Shown piece after piece: positions 22,663-33,223 of a DNA stretch of 64,000 bases; position 1 is the stretch's first letter, and each line of letters starts with the position of its first letter. The stretch lies in the NCBI GenBank assembly GCA_028554795.2, contig CM068827.1, positions 77,311,677-77,375,676 on the forward strand, written 5' to 3'. The DNA comes from Sinohyriopsis cumingii. Lineage: Eukaryota > Mollusca > Bivalvia > Unionida > Unionidae. Below the pieces are notes generated by a model. That model searched no databases. It saw only the letters and a list, made by a program, of their open reading frames with translations, and was not told the DNA's origin. The translations under genes and the position numbers were made by a program.

Positions 22663-23610
22663 TTATACTGGAACGCGTCGCCACTGATTGTCTTTACGTC
22701 GTATCAATTTGAGGACAGGCATGACACGTCGTGCAGGGGTACGTAACGGACTAAATCGAGCCAGTTCTTGCTTGGACAAATCCAGTAAACTTTGTAACAT
22801 GCCCGATCTTTCTTGAACTTTGATTTTGGGAGAAGGTACTTTGTGAGTAGCAGCCACTGCCACTAAATTGGAGGGTCCTGCCACTGGGGAAGTAATTTTT
22901 GGGGTCATCAACGGAGAAGTTCTTGGTGTGCTCAACGTCTCCAAGTACTCTTCAGTTCTTGGTGTCATCAACGGAGAAGTGGATGAACGTGAGGCTGCCG
23001 GAGATGCGGTCACCGCCGTGGCAGGTCGTGGTTTGCGAGTGTAAAGTTGCGTCCTGGCCGAAGTGGCTCTCTTGCGACCAGTTTTCTTCTGTGGACTTTT
23101 CTTTTTCTGGGGACTTTTTCTCTGTTTCTTTTTCTGGGGGCTTCTTTTCTTTTTCTGGGGTGGTGTCTGGTCAGAGGAGGGTCCCGCCACTGGAGAAGTT
23201 CTTCTTGGGGACCTGGTCTTTTTCTTCTTCTTGGGGCTTCGTTGGACTTTTTTCTTGGGGAGAAGTTTGGGGGCATTAGGATCCCATCTTAAGAGAGAGC
23301 GAATGATGACCCCTCCTAGAGTACCGCTCCCTCCAGGTTTCAAAATGATTTGTGTTTTGGTTTGAGTGTCGATGCGGGGATCGGCCAGTTGGACCAAAGC
23401 GACTTTGTTTCGATCGAAAAAGCGTTTCGTTTGATGAGGAATCTGAATGATTCCTTGGAGTAATTGACGTGCCGTCACCGTGAACCATCGTAAGACTTCT
23501 TTGAGACTAGCTTCTAAGACACGAGCTTGTATTTGTGGATTTTTTTCTCGACTGATGCCATACAAGGCACGAGTCAATTTGACGGGAAGATGCGACTGAA
23601 GGGACATCAT
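22663..23610 (-). CDS. Lys/Ser/Pro-rich basic protein (element B copy)
   Basis: A 315-residue homologue of 2361-3317, whole. N-terminal helical domain to LKPGGSGTLGGVIIRSLL, then SPQKKK-like basic repeats, SPLMTP repeats and a basic C-terminus (LKLIRRKDNQWRRVPV). In-frame length differences from A in the lysine runs support coding. Likely DNA-condensing. Confidence 0.7.
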   Translation of the reverse strand: MMSLQSHLPVKLTRALYGISREKNPQIQARVLEASLKEVLRWFTVTARQLLQGIIQIPHQTKRFFDRNKVALVQLADPRIDTQTKTQIILKPGGSGTLGGVIIRSLLRWDPNAPKLLPKKKVQRSPKKKKKTRSPRRTSPVAGPSSDQTPPQKKKRSPQKKKQRKSPQKKKSPQKKTGRKRATSARTQLYTRKPRPATAVTASPAASRSSTSPLMTPRTEEYLETLSTPRTSPLMTPKITSPVAGPSNLVAVAATHKVPSPKIKVQERSGMLQSLLDLSKQELARFSPLRTPARRVMPVLKLIRRKDNQWRRVPV

Positions 23611-23676
23611 GTTGACGCTGTGTGAGACAGACGAAAAGGGTCTGAGGTTTTTATAGATTTTTTTTGTGGAGTGAAA

Positions 23677-24405
23677 TTAAGTCGAGGACGGAGACGTGTA
23701 CAGGACAGGCCCTCCGTCTTGGCACCTGTGGTGAAACAAGTGGGTACGAAATCGCAAATCCTCGGGGGTCGTAGGTTTCAAATCGACGAGTAAATAGGCG
23801 TGTGGCGTTTGAGTGGCATCGTCGTACGCCTGAGTCAGCCAAGGCGTTCCTAACTGTTTGGCTAAGACTTGCACTTGCGATTTATCTCGAGGGCTTTTAA
23901 ACAAGACCACGTAATGCGCATTGAGACTGATGGTGCGATGGGCTTTACTTTGTTGAAACAAATTTTGGGTGATGTAAACGACACTGGCATTACGGTGATG
24001 CCCTTTGCGCGTGAACCACAGTTTAATTTCTTCTTCGTCTTCTCCTAACATGTCGTCAAAAATGACCAAATGGGTTAGACGGGAGTCAGAGACGATGCCT
24101 TCGTCTTCTTTAGGAATGCCTTCCACAAACACGATGGAATCGCCTTGACTTTCTCGCAAGAGGCTGTACGCCGATTGCCACTCTTTGTAACACCACACGA
24201 TCCGTTGAGGTGGCCGATCGATCAAATGATATTTATGTTCGATCAAACGTTTGACGAATTCGGTTTTGCCTGAACCGCTAGGTCCAGCAATGAGCATGTT
24301 AAAGGGATGGCGAAGATACAAAGCCTCCCAACTGGCACGATCTAAGTGTTCGTCGATGACTTTGACAGTAGAGGAAGAGGGAGCAGAGACAGCAGAGGTA
24401 GCCAT
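23677..24405 (-). CDS. FtsK/HerA-type packaging ATPase (element B copy)
   Basis: A 242-residue homologue of 3359-4114, whole. Walker A GPSGSGKT at residues 41-48 and Walker B HLVIFDDM are intact, with very few substitutions relative to A. The C-terminus is shorter by about nine residues. A TATA box (minus strand, 24452-24460) lies about 47 nt upstream. The nested transposon lies 161 bp upstream. Confidence 0.9.
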   Translation of the reverse strand: MATSAVSAPSSSTVKVIDEHLDRASWEALYLRHPFNMLIAGPSGSGKTEFVKRLIEHKYHLIDRPPQRIVWCYKEWQSAYSLLRESQGDSIVFVEGIPKEDEGIVSDSRLTHLVIFDDMLGEDEEEIKLWFTRKGHHRNASVVYITQNLFQQSKAHRTISLNAHYVVLFKSPRDKSQVQVLAKQLGTPWLTQAYDDATQTPHAYLLVDLKPTTPEDLRFRTHLFHHRCQDGGPVLYTSPSST

Positions 24406-24828
24406 AGTGTGAGAAATGTCACTTGTGACACGAAAACAAACAAGACAAGAGTTTATATACTTTTTTTCAGAACACGTTTATTGAATGTTTCAAACATGAA
24501 TACGAAAGACAAAAAAACATAAAAGCCAAAGGCTTAAGTATAAGGATGAAAAGCACATGATAACCACACTGGTCAACAGTGAAATCATTACTGACTTGAA
24601 AAGGCCCTAATCTGTAGTATTTTGGTGTGCCGAACACGAATATAACCGTGAAAAATTTGTATTGGCTCTCGTTTTGAAGATATTCATATACCTCATTTTC
24701 TATGTTTCACTGTGTAAATTTCTCCAGTAGGACTGCAGCAACATCCGGAATAATGATGTAACATTGCATAATACCATCATGCTCACATCATCCACAGTTG
24801 ATTGCATCATTTTCTGATGCAATGCAAT

Positions 24829-25060
24829 ACTAATGCCATGCGGCTGCTGAAGTAAGTTGACGTCAGCAGTGTACTATACATGTGTAGGCCTATTATACTA
24901 ATGCCAGGCGTCTGCTGAAGCTGACGTAAGCAGTGTACTATATAAAGCCCAATCAGATAGGTTCAGCATTTAAAATATTTTAGACGTTGTGCGAGACAGT
25001 TCAAGCTACTGTTACATAAAACTTATTATTTTATCCATTTACGTACAATAAAGAACAGTA
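24829..25060 (+). promoter_or_regulatory. Transposase promoter with duplicated 60-bp block
   Basis: A block starting ACTAATGCC and containing CTGCTGAAG, a GACGT core and GCAGTGTACTATA occurs twice (from 24829 and from 24897). The second copy continues into a strong TATA box TATATAAAG (24939-24947), 114 nt before the transposase ATG. The first copy ends TATACATG instead. This looks like a promoter duplication in which one copy kept the TATA box. Confidence 0.6.
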
Positions 25061-26749
25061 ATGCCTCGAAAGTGTGTTAATACCGCGGACAATTTTTGCT
25101 ATATTTGTGGGGAAGTGACATTTGCCAACCAGAAGAAAAGTATCAATTCTCAAGTGAAGAAGGCATATCATCTTTACTTCGGATGCAAGGTTGGTGACCA
25201 AGACAAGCCTTGGGCTCCGCATATATGCTGTGCTACATGTACAACACAGCTTTCACAGTCGTTGAATTGCAAAAGGTCATCAATGCCGTTTGCAGTCCCA
25301 ATGGTGTGGAGAGAGCCAAGCAACCACCTAAATGACTGTTACTTCTGCTTGGTTTCTCCTCTTTCCGGCGGAATAACGAAGCGAAAGAAGTCGAGAATAG
25401 TCTACCCAAACATTCCGTCTGCATTGAGACCAGTTCCACATGGTGAGGGACTTCCTATTCCAGAACCTCCAGCAGAATATTCTCTTGATTCATCTGACGA
25501 AGACAAAGGTGAGTCGACCTGTTCTTCTCCTGGTCCATCAGCATGCAGTGATCCAGATTTTCACTGTGGTGCATCATCAACCCCACACAGAATAACACAG
25601 GAAGAACTAAATGACCTGATTCGTGATTTGGACTTATCAAAGAACAAGGCAGAATTGCTAGGATCAAGACTCCAACAATGGAATCTTCTAGAAGAAGATG
25701 TCACAATTACTGCATATCGAAAGCGCCACCAGCAATTGGAGCCTTTCTTCAGAAAGGAAAGTAATCTGATATTCTGTTCCGATATTGAGGGCCTCATGAA
25801 TGCTTTAAAAATCACTCATGACCCACAAGAATGGAGACTATTTGTGGACTCTTCGAAACTGAGTCTCAAGGCTGTGCTTTTGCACAATGGAAACATTCTT
25901 CCATCTATTCCAGTAGCGTATGCTGTCCACATGAAAGAGACATACGATAACTTAAGGCAGCTACTGAATTCCATTGAGTATAACAAGTACAGCTGGCACC
26001 TCTGTGGTGATTTGAAGGTAGTTGCCCTTTTAATGGGACTGCAGCAAGGATATACAAAATACATGTGTTTCTTATGCGAGTGGGATAGCCGAGCAAGGGA
26101 AATGCACTACATGAGGAAGGAATGGACTCACAGGCAGAATGTAGCTATTGGAGAGAAGAATATCCAACACCCAGCTCTGGTTGAGGCTCAGAAAATCTTG
26201 CTACCACCCCTTCACATCAAACTAGGTTTGATGAAGAACTTCGTGAAAGCCATTGACCGGACTTTGCCAGCATTCCGATACCTGCATGAAAAATTCCCTC
26301 GACTCAGCGAAGCAAAGATTAAAGAGGGAGTTTTTGTGGGTCCTCAGATTCGAGAGCTTTTCAAAGATGACCGGTTCAACAACTTGCTGGAAGGTGACGC
26401 GAAACAAGCATGGAATGCTTTTCGCCTAGTTTCTACAAACTTCCTCGGAAATGTTAGGGCAGAAAACTATAAGGAACTAGTAGAAGACAAGTTGATGAAG
26501 TATAAGAAACTTGGCTGCAATATGTCTCTAAAGATTCACCTCCTTCATTCCCATTTGGATTTCTTTCCTAGCAACTGTGGTATTGTTAGTGATGAACACG
26601 GCGAACGTTTTCATCAAGATATCGCAACAATGGAACAAATATACCAGGGAAAATGGTCCACTACAATGTTGGCTGACTACTGCTGGACACTCCTCAGAGA
26701 TGCTCCCGAACAGCTGTACAAGAGACAGGCGAAGAAATCTAAGATGTAG
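25061..26749 (+). CDS. DDE-type transposase-like protein of the nested element
   Basis: A 562-residue protein, intact. The N-terminus is zinc-finger-like: CYICGEVTF then Cys at GCKVG and CCATC. A Pro/Ser linker with an acidic patch follows. The catalytic core candidates are Asp in FVDSSKLSL (about 265), Asp in HLCGDLKVV (about 316), a CFLC pair (about 335) and Glu in DEHGERFHQD (about 514). The C-terminus MLADYCWTLLRD is strongly conserved in a multi-copy protein family I recognise from many invertebrate genomes, usually annotated as uncharacterised. A cut-and-paste transposase is inferred from the flanking inverted repeats and target duplication. Confidence 0.75.
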   Translation: MPRKCVNTADNFCYICGEVTFANQKKSINSQVKKAYHLYFGCKVGDQDKPWAPHICCATCTTQLSQSLNCKRSSMPFAVPMVWREPSNHLNDCYFCLVSPLSGGITKRKKSRIVYPNIPSALRPVPHGEGLPIPEPPAEYSLDSSDEDKGESTCSSPGPSACSDPDFHCGASSTPHRITQEELNDLIRDLDLSKNKAELLGSRLQQWNLLEEDVTITAYRKRHQQLEPFFRKESNLIFCSDIEGLMNALKITHDPQEWRLFVDSSKLSLKAVLLHNGNILPSIPVAYAVHMKETYDNLRQLLNSIEYNKYSWHLCGDLKVVALLMGLQQGYTKYMCFLCEWDSRAREMHYMRKEWTHRQNVAIGEKNIQHPALVEAQKILLPPLHIKLGLMKNFVKAIDRTLPAFRYLHEKFPRLSEAKIKEGVFVGPQIRELFKDDRFNNLLEGDAKQAWNAFRLVSTNFLGNVRAENYKELVEDKLMKYKKLGCNMSLKIHLLHSHLDFFPSNCGIVSDEHGERFHQDIATMEQIYQGKWSTTMLADYCWTLLRDAPEQLYKRQAKKSKM

Positions 26750-26969
26750 TCAATGACTTGATTTTTTATAGGTAGGCTATTACAGTTGACCTTTTACTAT
26801 TGGAATGCATTTCGTTATGTAAACATTAATTTCTTGCAGATTACAAAAAAACTAGAGCCAATTTTGCAATTTGACTGTCATATTCGTGTTCAGCACATAA
26901 AAATTGATAAGAATTGACTAATTTTATTTCAGTAACATGACTTTTGTAAAAATTTGTTGTCCAGTGCCA

Positions 26970-27165
26970 TTAACGTGGAATAAAGACAAATGTCTGTACA
27001 ACATGTTTTGGGTAATGTTCTAACCAGTTCTATAGTAGGGGGTAAGGTCACACAAGTGTCCTCCCGAAAGGGTCTTTCAGGCCTGTCCACGACAGTCCCG
27101 TACTGGGTGACGGGTTCTTCTGGCACCGTCACTAACACAGGTTGAAAAGTCGCAAAGCTCACAAT
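26970..27165 (-). pseudogene. Remnant of small membrane-protein gene (element B)
   Basis: Counterpart of part of 4203-4574 in element A (TFQPVLVTVPEEPV, FREDTCVTLPP). The nested transposon inserted into this gene, and the accessory genes that follow it in A are not present here. Broken. Confidence 0.6.
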
Positions 27166-27273
27166 CGCATTCCACTTCAAAAGCCCCACACTTGAATTGT
27201 GCCTGTCTAAACTTGTTTTGTGTTTCTCTGAAAGTATTCATCTTGTTCGCTCGGTCTTGGTAGTCACAATGAA

Positions 27274-30200
27274 CTATCTATCTTGCCTAGGGTTTCTTTT
27301 TATATACAGACCAATACCGCCGTGTCCATAGGGTAAGGTGAAATGATTGGGAAGTCGCACTCGCGTCTGGTACACGATTTGATAGACTTTTTCCAAGGGT
27401 CGACTGACGATGTGGTGAGTGGGTAAACGTACAATTTTGTTCGGTTGATAGGTGGTCACTTTAAAGTTTGCATCCTCTCCCGATTGCAAGGCTTCTTTCA
27501 ATACCCCAAAGTTCACCACACGACTGGTACGATAATTCAGAGTCAATCCTTTCACTTTACACGTCGTGTGCACTTCTCCTTGTGGGTCCCGGTATTCGTA
27601 GCCGTAATTTTTGGGACCACCACTGACGAAACTTAGAATCTTGTCGTCGGGATGCTCGTCTGTCCAGGCTCCTAAACGGTCTCCTTCGATGTCAGGGTGC
27701 TGTTGACTCGGGTGATGGATGTAAATGCAACTGTCCGTGTCAAAGTACAGGACACGTTCTTCTAACAGTTCTAAAGCTTCGTACAATTTTAAGCGAGCAT
27801 GAGCTGTCACGTAAGCCGCAATGATGACATTTCCAAAGGGGTCGTCTTGTACAAAGTCCAGATCTTCTTCGTAATTGACGAAGATCAAATCCTCGCGAAC
27901 GACGTCCACGTATTTCATGTATTTGGTTTTGTCGTGAATCATCTGAAAGTAGCGGGAAGGTTCTGTCAAATATTCCGTCTTGGGTAAACACGGTCGTTGT
28001 GCCATTTTACCCCACAAGCAATTTAACATCACTTTGGCAAACGACTGCCTGCCTTCGTTTTTCTCGATGTGGTCTAAACAGATGCCTTCTTGTTCATAGT
28101 ATTTCTCTTTGAATGTATTTTCGTCTTCGGAAGTGTGACACCAGGAAGGATAGCCGCTGCCTTCTTGCTTCAGTTTCAAAAAGGCATCCACGTAGTCGGG
28201 GAAAATGCCTTTCTGACTGGGATCACCCTTGTGGTATTGTTGTGTCTTGGGAAAGTGGCAAATTTCGTACACTTCTAACAGTTGGTATCCCATGTCCAGA
28301 GCTTTGAACAATTCGACGCTGATCTAGGTTCCCGTCAAGGCACGTTCTTCCTGGGTGTGCTGACAAGGTTGGTCTTGGTTGCATGTTTCGGCACAAGTAC
28401 GGTACAATGGAAACATCAGTTTGCCTTGACAATGGTGAGGTAAGACGGGATGGTATAGGTTCGTGGGAGGCAAAACTTTACACTTGATCAAGCCTTCGTA
28501 TTGTCGAATGTTTTTCAGGTCGATGTGTTCCGTGAACAATTGTGGGTGCCCTGCAGGAAAGGGACAATATTTGCACACGTAAGGATACAGCGAACACACG
28601 TCCAAGTATTTGATTTCTTCTCCTTTCTCTTCGTCGGCTTGGTACAGCAAACAGGTGGCATTGGTCCTTCCTCCGTACAAACTATCCCTCGGGTTTAGGG
28701 GGTCCATCAGCTTGTAACTTTCCACGAAACGTTTAAACTCGGGATCGGTTTTCATACGGTGATCGTACTCGTGTTCCCACATTTCCACCACTTGGTATCC
28801 TTGCTGCTCTAACTTTAGGCGTCGCTGACAAGTGTCCTCGTACAAGTCTTCCATGGTTCGTTGTAAAAACTGATTTTTAGTGCTACGATCAGGGTAACAG
28901 ACGGGACATCCGTGAAATAAGCAACCGTTAAACTCGTACACGATCTTCGGGTTTTCTAAGTCCCAGCCATCGACCGAATGCGTTCCGATGGTCTTTTCGC
29001 CTCCTCCGTTGCGGGCATGCTGAATCCATTTGTCTTCCTTGTCGCACAAGTAATGTAACCAACGTAGGGCTTTGACTGAGTATTGACGTTTGACATAGTG
29101 GGTCGTTTGAGGAGTGATGACAGCCACGGTGTTTTCAGGCATGAATCGTTGTCGATACACTAAGGAACACGCTTTGGCAATGGTGCAAGCTTCTTTCAAA
29201 GGATCGACCCCTCCGTGTTCCATGAACAGTTCTCGAAATTTTCCACAGCAACGCCGTAAAATGTCCACGTAAGAACGACAATACTTTAGCATTTCTTCCT
29301 GAAAGTCGAAAGGGTCGGAGGCGTGAGTCTGGTACCAAGCGTAGAAAGCTTCTCGTTGTTCGGTACGCATGTTGTCGGGGTCGTAAAAGTGAGCCTCAGG
29401 CAAATGGGGTAGAACGGCGTGTTGATTGGCTTCCGTATTGAAAAAGTGAGGAAAATAACCTTTAGCTATTTCTGTCATTCCAAACGTTTTAGGCATTCGA
29501 CTCAAAGGCATGGCCAAGTGACTCATCGAATCTTTAAACTGCACTTGTCCCACTTGCATGAAAATGATTTTGGCTCCGTTCAAAGTGACTTTAGGACGTT
29601 CGGTGCCATGTTCCGTATAGTACCTCAAAAGAAACTGTCCATCGTATCCGGAGAAATTGTGAGCCATCACCGTGGCATGACGATGACAATCTCCGTAACG
29701 TTCGATGTCATCTTGGCTCCACGTCTTGTCGATGGGATCTAAGACCCATTGGGCAAAATCGGCTAACGTGTTCGGTCCTCGAAAGATTTTTTCCGGGAAT
29801 CTTGCTGCAGTGAGGGCAATGACTGAAGATAGGTTCTTGAATGCACTTCTCGCACGCTCGATGAGCCACGCAGAAATTAGGAATGTGAATGCCAGTCTCT
29901 TGCATGCATTCGAAATCGAAAAAGATGAAATTGCCTTTCTTCTTGTGACCGTCCTCTTTCTCTGGTGGGGGTTGGTATTTTTGCACGTAGCATTGGTGTT
30001 CCAAGTCCACGATGTGGTGACAAATGTGACATTTTTTCTTTCCTGAACATACGTGTGCCTTGGTATTATTGGTACGTAGGCCTTTTCGACACGTAGGGCA
30101 CAATCTCAGGAGTTGACAAGCACATTTCTGCTGTGAACCTTGCGTCTTCAGATGTTGTTGGTAACAGGCAGGGCTGACAAACGTGCGCAGACAAGCAGGA

Positions 30201-31339
30201 CATTGTACTCTTTCTTGTCCTTCGCTCAGACATGGTGGAGAGGCCAAACATCCTGGGCATTTCCATCCGCAATGTTTGTGTTGCTCTCGATTGTTATAGC
30301 CATAGTCACATTTCTCACAGTAATAACTGTATCCCAGGAATCCAGTGATAGTGGTAATGGTATCGAAATGGCCATCGTGATAATAGACATGAATGTATTT
30401 TCCGTCCTTAAAGTCTTTCCCTCGAAACAACAGAGGTCCGCGCATTTCTTGAGGGTGCACTTTCAAGGTGTAGAGTGGAGCTAGGACATCTTGCAATTTC
30501 TGCATCTCAGGAATGCCACAGGGTGTGTCTTTGGACAGTCCGGCTTGTTGTAACAGGAGTTCTGCTTCGTTTCGTTGTTTGGCTCGGTCGGATCGTTGAA
30601 TAGTTTTCCAGGCTCTTTTCCATTCTACCGTGTCGTTCTTGTTGGCATAGGTTCGTCCCACCACGATGGCTCGGGCTAAACACATCTGGTCTTGAGAATT
30701 GTGAATTTGGACGAGACTCTTTTTGGTGTTGCGAAGGTCGTTCACCAATAACACCTTATTGCGTTGTCCGGTCCCTTGAGGAGGAGAGACGTGGGCCATT
30801 TTCAGTGTGGCTTTACCATCGGTGATGTCAAACTGGTTATTAGATTGTTGTACGTGTTGAATCTTGTCCATGACTTTGGAAGGGGTTAGTTCTGCGGGTC
30901 TGCTAAACTCGATCCAAACAGGGGATTTCAAGCTGTCGTGATCTATGGATAGTGTCAAGCGATCGTCTTCTTTGGGTTGAAATTGTCGCTTGAGTGCGGT
31001 GAGCAAAGAATCCCACATCTCGGTGATAAACCCTTCTGCTTTCTCCAATGGTACGTCGGACTTGAAATCTTTAAACTTCACTGTGTAGGTGTAAGCCGTG
31101 GTTCTAAATTTTCTAGAGGAGCGTTTTTCCGTCTCTCGAATGGAATAGTACTTTTCAGGGTTGACTAAGAGTGGTGAACTTTGTTTAGAGGGTTCGGATT
31201 CTGGTTCACTCATGTCCTCTTCAAAATCACTGGCATGAATTTGTGCCAAGACTTCAGCTCTGGTACGAGGCGATAGATCACGTTTCTGCCTCTTACTTTC
31301 TTCTTCTTCTTTCTTCTCGAATGAATAGGATCGTTTCAT
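27274..31339 (-). pseudogene. Protein-primed DNA polymerase B (element B copy, two or three breaks)
   Basis: Nearly full-length counterpart of the element A polymerase. All landmark motifs can still be found across the region: zinc-finger-like Cys clusters and FDFECM toward the start, NFSGYDGQF and the exonuclease region, the EFNGCLFHGCPVC insert, DVCSLYP, NCLWGK and YFDTDS toward the end. The frame is interrupted about two or three times, so element B could not replicate itself with its own enzyme. Similarity to A is high, pointing to recent decay. Confidence 0.9.
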
Positions 31340-31474
31340 CTTGAGTCCAAAACGTCAAATGACTCAAGTTTAAACACCATAGACTAATTTATAGTCATGG
31401 CAAACCAGCGTATATAAAAAGGGTGTGTGTCTTGTCCTTTCACTATTCATTTCACTCTCAAACCGAGCACAACG
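31340..31474. promoter_or_regulatory. Bidirectional promoter between polymerase and zinc-knuckle gene (element B)
   Basis: Same layout as 10726-10859: TATATAAAAA at 31411-31420 on the plus strand and CTATAAATT on the minus strand (near 31386-31395), each about 50-60 nt from its start codon. Confidence 0.7.
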
Positions 31475-31819
31475 ATGGAAGAGACTAGCCAAATCGAACG
31501 TTTCATCAGAGCTTTGCGAGGGGTCATTAGAAAATTCTCTTCAGACCAGCCGACGGACTACTCTCCTTCCTTTCAAGATAAAAGTCAAGATACTTGCTAT
31601 ATCTGTCAGAAGAAAGGGCATTGGTCTTCAGAGTGTCCAGACCGTCAAAAAAGAACAAAAACAGGGGCTAGAAAAGACAAAAGTCAAGATACCTGTTATT
31701 ATTGTCAAGAAAAAGGACATTGGTCTCCAGATTTCCCAAAAAAGAAACAAGAGGAGTCGGAAGAAAAGAGGGATTCTTCAGAAGAAGAGAGAGATTCTTC
31801 AGAGGAAAAAAGCAGATAG
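31475..31819 (+). CDS. CCHC zinc-knuckle protein (element B copy, shorter)
   Basis: About 114 residues, closely similar to the element A protein over the N-terminal helix (MEETSQIERFIRALRGVIRK) and the knuckle region, with a shorter charged tail than in A. It may be partly decayed. Same promoter arrangement and orientation as in A. Downstream is an AT-rich spacer (31820-32135) with no other gene. Confidence 0.65.
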   Translation: MEETSQIERFIRALRGVIRKFSSDQPTDYSPSFQDKSQDTCYICQKKGHWSSECPDRQKRTKTGARKDKSQDTCYYCQEKGHWSPDFPKKKQEESEEKRDSSEEERDSSEEKSR

Positions 31820-32135
31820 GTGAAGAAAAGAAGAAGGGAAGAAAGTGAGGAGGAAGAGGAGGAAAAGACTGTGACGGTGAAGAAATTGAAAAAAGAGAGA
31901 GTAAAAAAAGAAACAAAAGAAGTGAATGTAATTTATAAAGTGTTCTGTTGTGAATTGTGAATTGGATTGTAACTATGGAGAAAAGAATACATTAATTATA
32001 CAAGGTAAGTGTCTTTGAGTTTTGATTTTAAAATAAGAAGCTACACTCACGCACTCATACACAGACATGTACTATAAGGGTAAAAATTTTTTTCTTTTTT
32101 GTTGATTTTTGAGTTATTGGCAAATTGAAAGGCTA

Positions 32136-32173
32136 TCTCTTTTCGAGAGAAGTGGGTGGCCCTGAAAAGGGCC
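32136..32173 (-). terminator. Histone-type mRNA 3' end, element B minus-strand gene
   Basis: On the minus strand, 32173-32158 reads GGCCCTTTTCAGGGCC, preceded by CCAAAAAA and followed by ACCCACTTCTCTCGAAAAGAGA. It lies 21 nt after the stop of 32195-32752. Same signal as 11541-11579 in element A. Confidence 0.85.
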
Positions 32174-32194
32174 TTTTTTGGTGTAGGGGTGAGT

Positions 32195-32752
32195 TTAAGC
32201 AATCAACTTTAACTGTTTTAAGCCTTTGCCACGGCCGAGGCCTACTTCTGATGATGATGATTGGGTTGAAATCACTAAGGGTGGTACGATAGGCTTAGTC
32301 ACAGGGTTGGCGTGTTTAGCTCGGGAAGGTCGTATTCTCTTCGGTCGTGATAAAGAAGTCTGATACATTTGTTTCAGACTTCTTAACTCCGCTAAAATGT
32401 CCAACAGTACCGTAGCCGTTTGATTTTCACCCTCTTGTTTCTTTGCTGCTACTTCTTCTTGTTGTTGTTTTTTTCTTACCTCTTCTTGTTGCTGTTGCTG
32501 TTGCTGTAGGAGAAAAGCTTGTTCCGCTTCCTTTTGTCGTTGCATAAATTTCTCCAATTCTTCTTTCTGTCTCTGTCTAAAATTCTCCACTTGCGGTAAT
32601 GAAGAATGAGACGAAGGTTCCGGAACAAATTCTTGCGAAGTAAAAAAATCCACAAAATCCCAATGTACCTCTTCTGAAAGTAAGTCCGGGTTCCCTTGGG
32701 CGGTCTCCACTGCTGGTGCACCCCAATGGATCGTTTTCTGAGTTTCCGTCAT
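32195..32752 (-). CDS. Gln/Glu-rich coiled-coil protein with histone-type 3' end (element B copy)
   Basis: A 185-residue homologue of 11607-12182. Acidic N-terminus (LLSEEVHWDFVDFFTSQEF), coiled coil (RQRQKEELEKFMQRQKEAEQ plus Gln run), VLLDILAELRSLKQMYQ segment, basic SRPKRIRPSRAKH patch. It differs from A by in-frame repeat-length changes. The divergent partner is 32972-33202. Confidence 0.75.
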   Translation of the reverse strand: MTETQKTIHWGAPAVETAQGNPDLLSEEVHWDFVDFFTSQEFVPEPSSHSSLPQVENFRQRQKEELEKFMQRQKEAEQAFLLQQQQQQQEEVRKKQQQEEVAAKKQEGENQTATVLLDILAELRSLKQMYQTSLSRPKRIRPSRAKHANPVTKPIVPPLVISTQSSSSEVGLGRGKGLKQLKLIA

Positions 32753-32971
32753 GTTGAATCACTGTCGCATAGACTGACAGCACACAGGCGCTAGCCAATC
32801 TATATAGACCAAATGACGTCACAGACTGCTCTCTTCGGATTGGATGCGGACTGACTGAATTTTGTAACGCGTGTTCGGATTGGTGAATGAACTCAATCCG
32901 TTTCAATCCTTCCTCTACCTATAAATAAGCGCAGTTCACTGCATTGATTCACCTGTTCTCGTCGCCTCACG
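32753..32971. promoter_or_regulatory. Divergent histone-pair-like promoter (element B)
   Basis: It contains the CRE TGACGTCA (32814-32821), ATTGG boxes at 32839-32843 and 32879-32883, TATAAATA (32920-32927) before the plus-strand gene, and a TATATAG-type box (32800-32806) with an adjacent CCAAT (32795-32799) before the minus-strand gene. The CRE, both ATTGG boxes and the plus TATA are at the same relative positions as in element A. Confidence 0.7.
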
Positions 32972-33202
32972 ATGTGGACTACAGTTGAATCATCCAGCCT
33001 TGTGTCTTCAATGATGTTTAGGACGGACATGCTCATGTATGTCCGGTCCAAGTGGGCTGTTGTTGATAGGACAGATACTAGTCTATGGATGAGAAGAGTT
33101 TACATAGAAAGACAAGGATGCCTCAAGAGGGTACTTGTGTATGGACCTGCAGTTAGAAGGAGTTTAAGAAGAAGAAGATGTGACAGATGCAGTCTATGTT
33201 AA
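32972..33202 (+). CDS. Conserved 76-residue basic protein next to terminal repeat (element B copy)
   Basis: Same length as the A copy and mostly identical, including MMFRTDMLMYVRSKW, RRVYIERQGCLKR and YGPAVRRSLR; the C-terminus RRRRCDRCSLC keeps the Cys pattern. It is the outermost right-hand gene and is transcribed toward the terminal repeat, which supplies its 3' end signal. Function unknown. Confidence 0.7.
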   Translation: MWTTVESSSLVSSMMFRTDMLMYVRSKWAVVDRTDTSLWMRRVYIERQGCLKRVLVYGPAVRRSLRRRRCDRCSLC

Positions 33203-33223
33203 TATTAATATTAACATAAATCC

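Larger units (their letters stand above)
24567..26966 (+). mobile_element. CACTA-like (CMC-type) DNA transposon nested in Polinton B
   Basis: A 2400-bp insertion relative to element A. The ends are a short imperfect inverted repeat, CACTGGTCAACA at left and TGTTGTCCAGTG at right, flanked by a 3-bp duplication CCA (24564-24566 and 26967-26969). Removing the element and one CCA restores the length seen in element A (GATAAC then AACGTGG context). CACTG ends with a 3-bp duplication point to the CACTA/Mirage/Chapaev group, as does a Cys pair between the second Asp and the Glu of the encoded protein. Superfamily assignment is inference. The element carries one complete gene and looks potentially autonomous. 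Confidence 0.85.
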
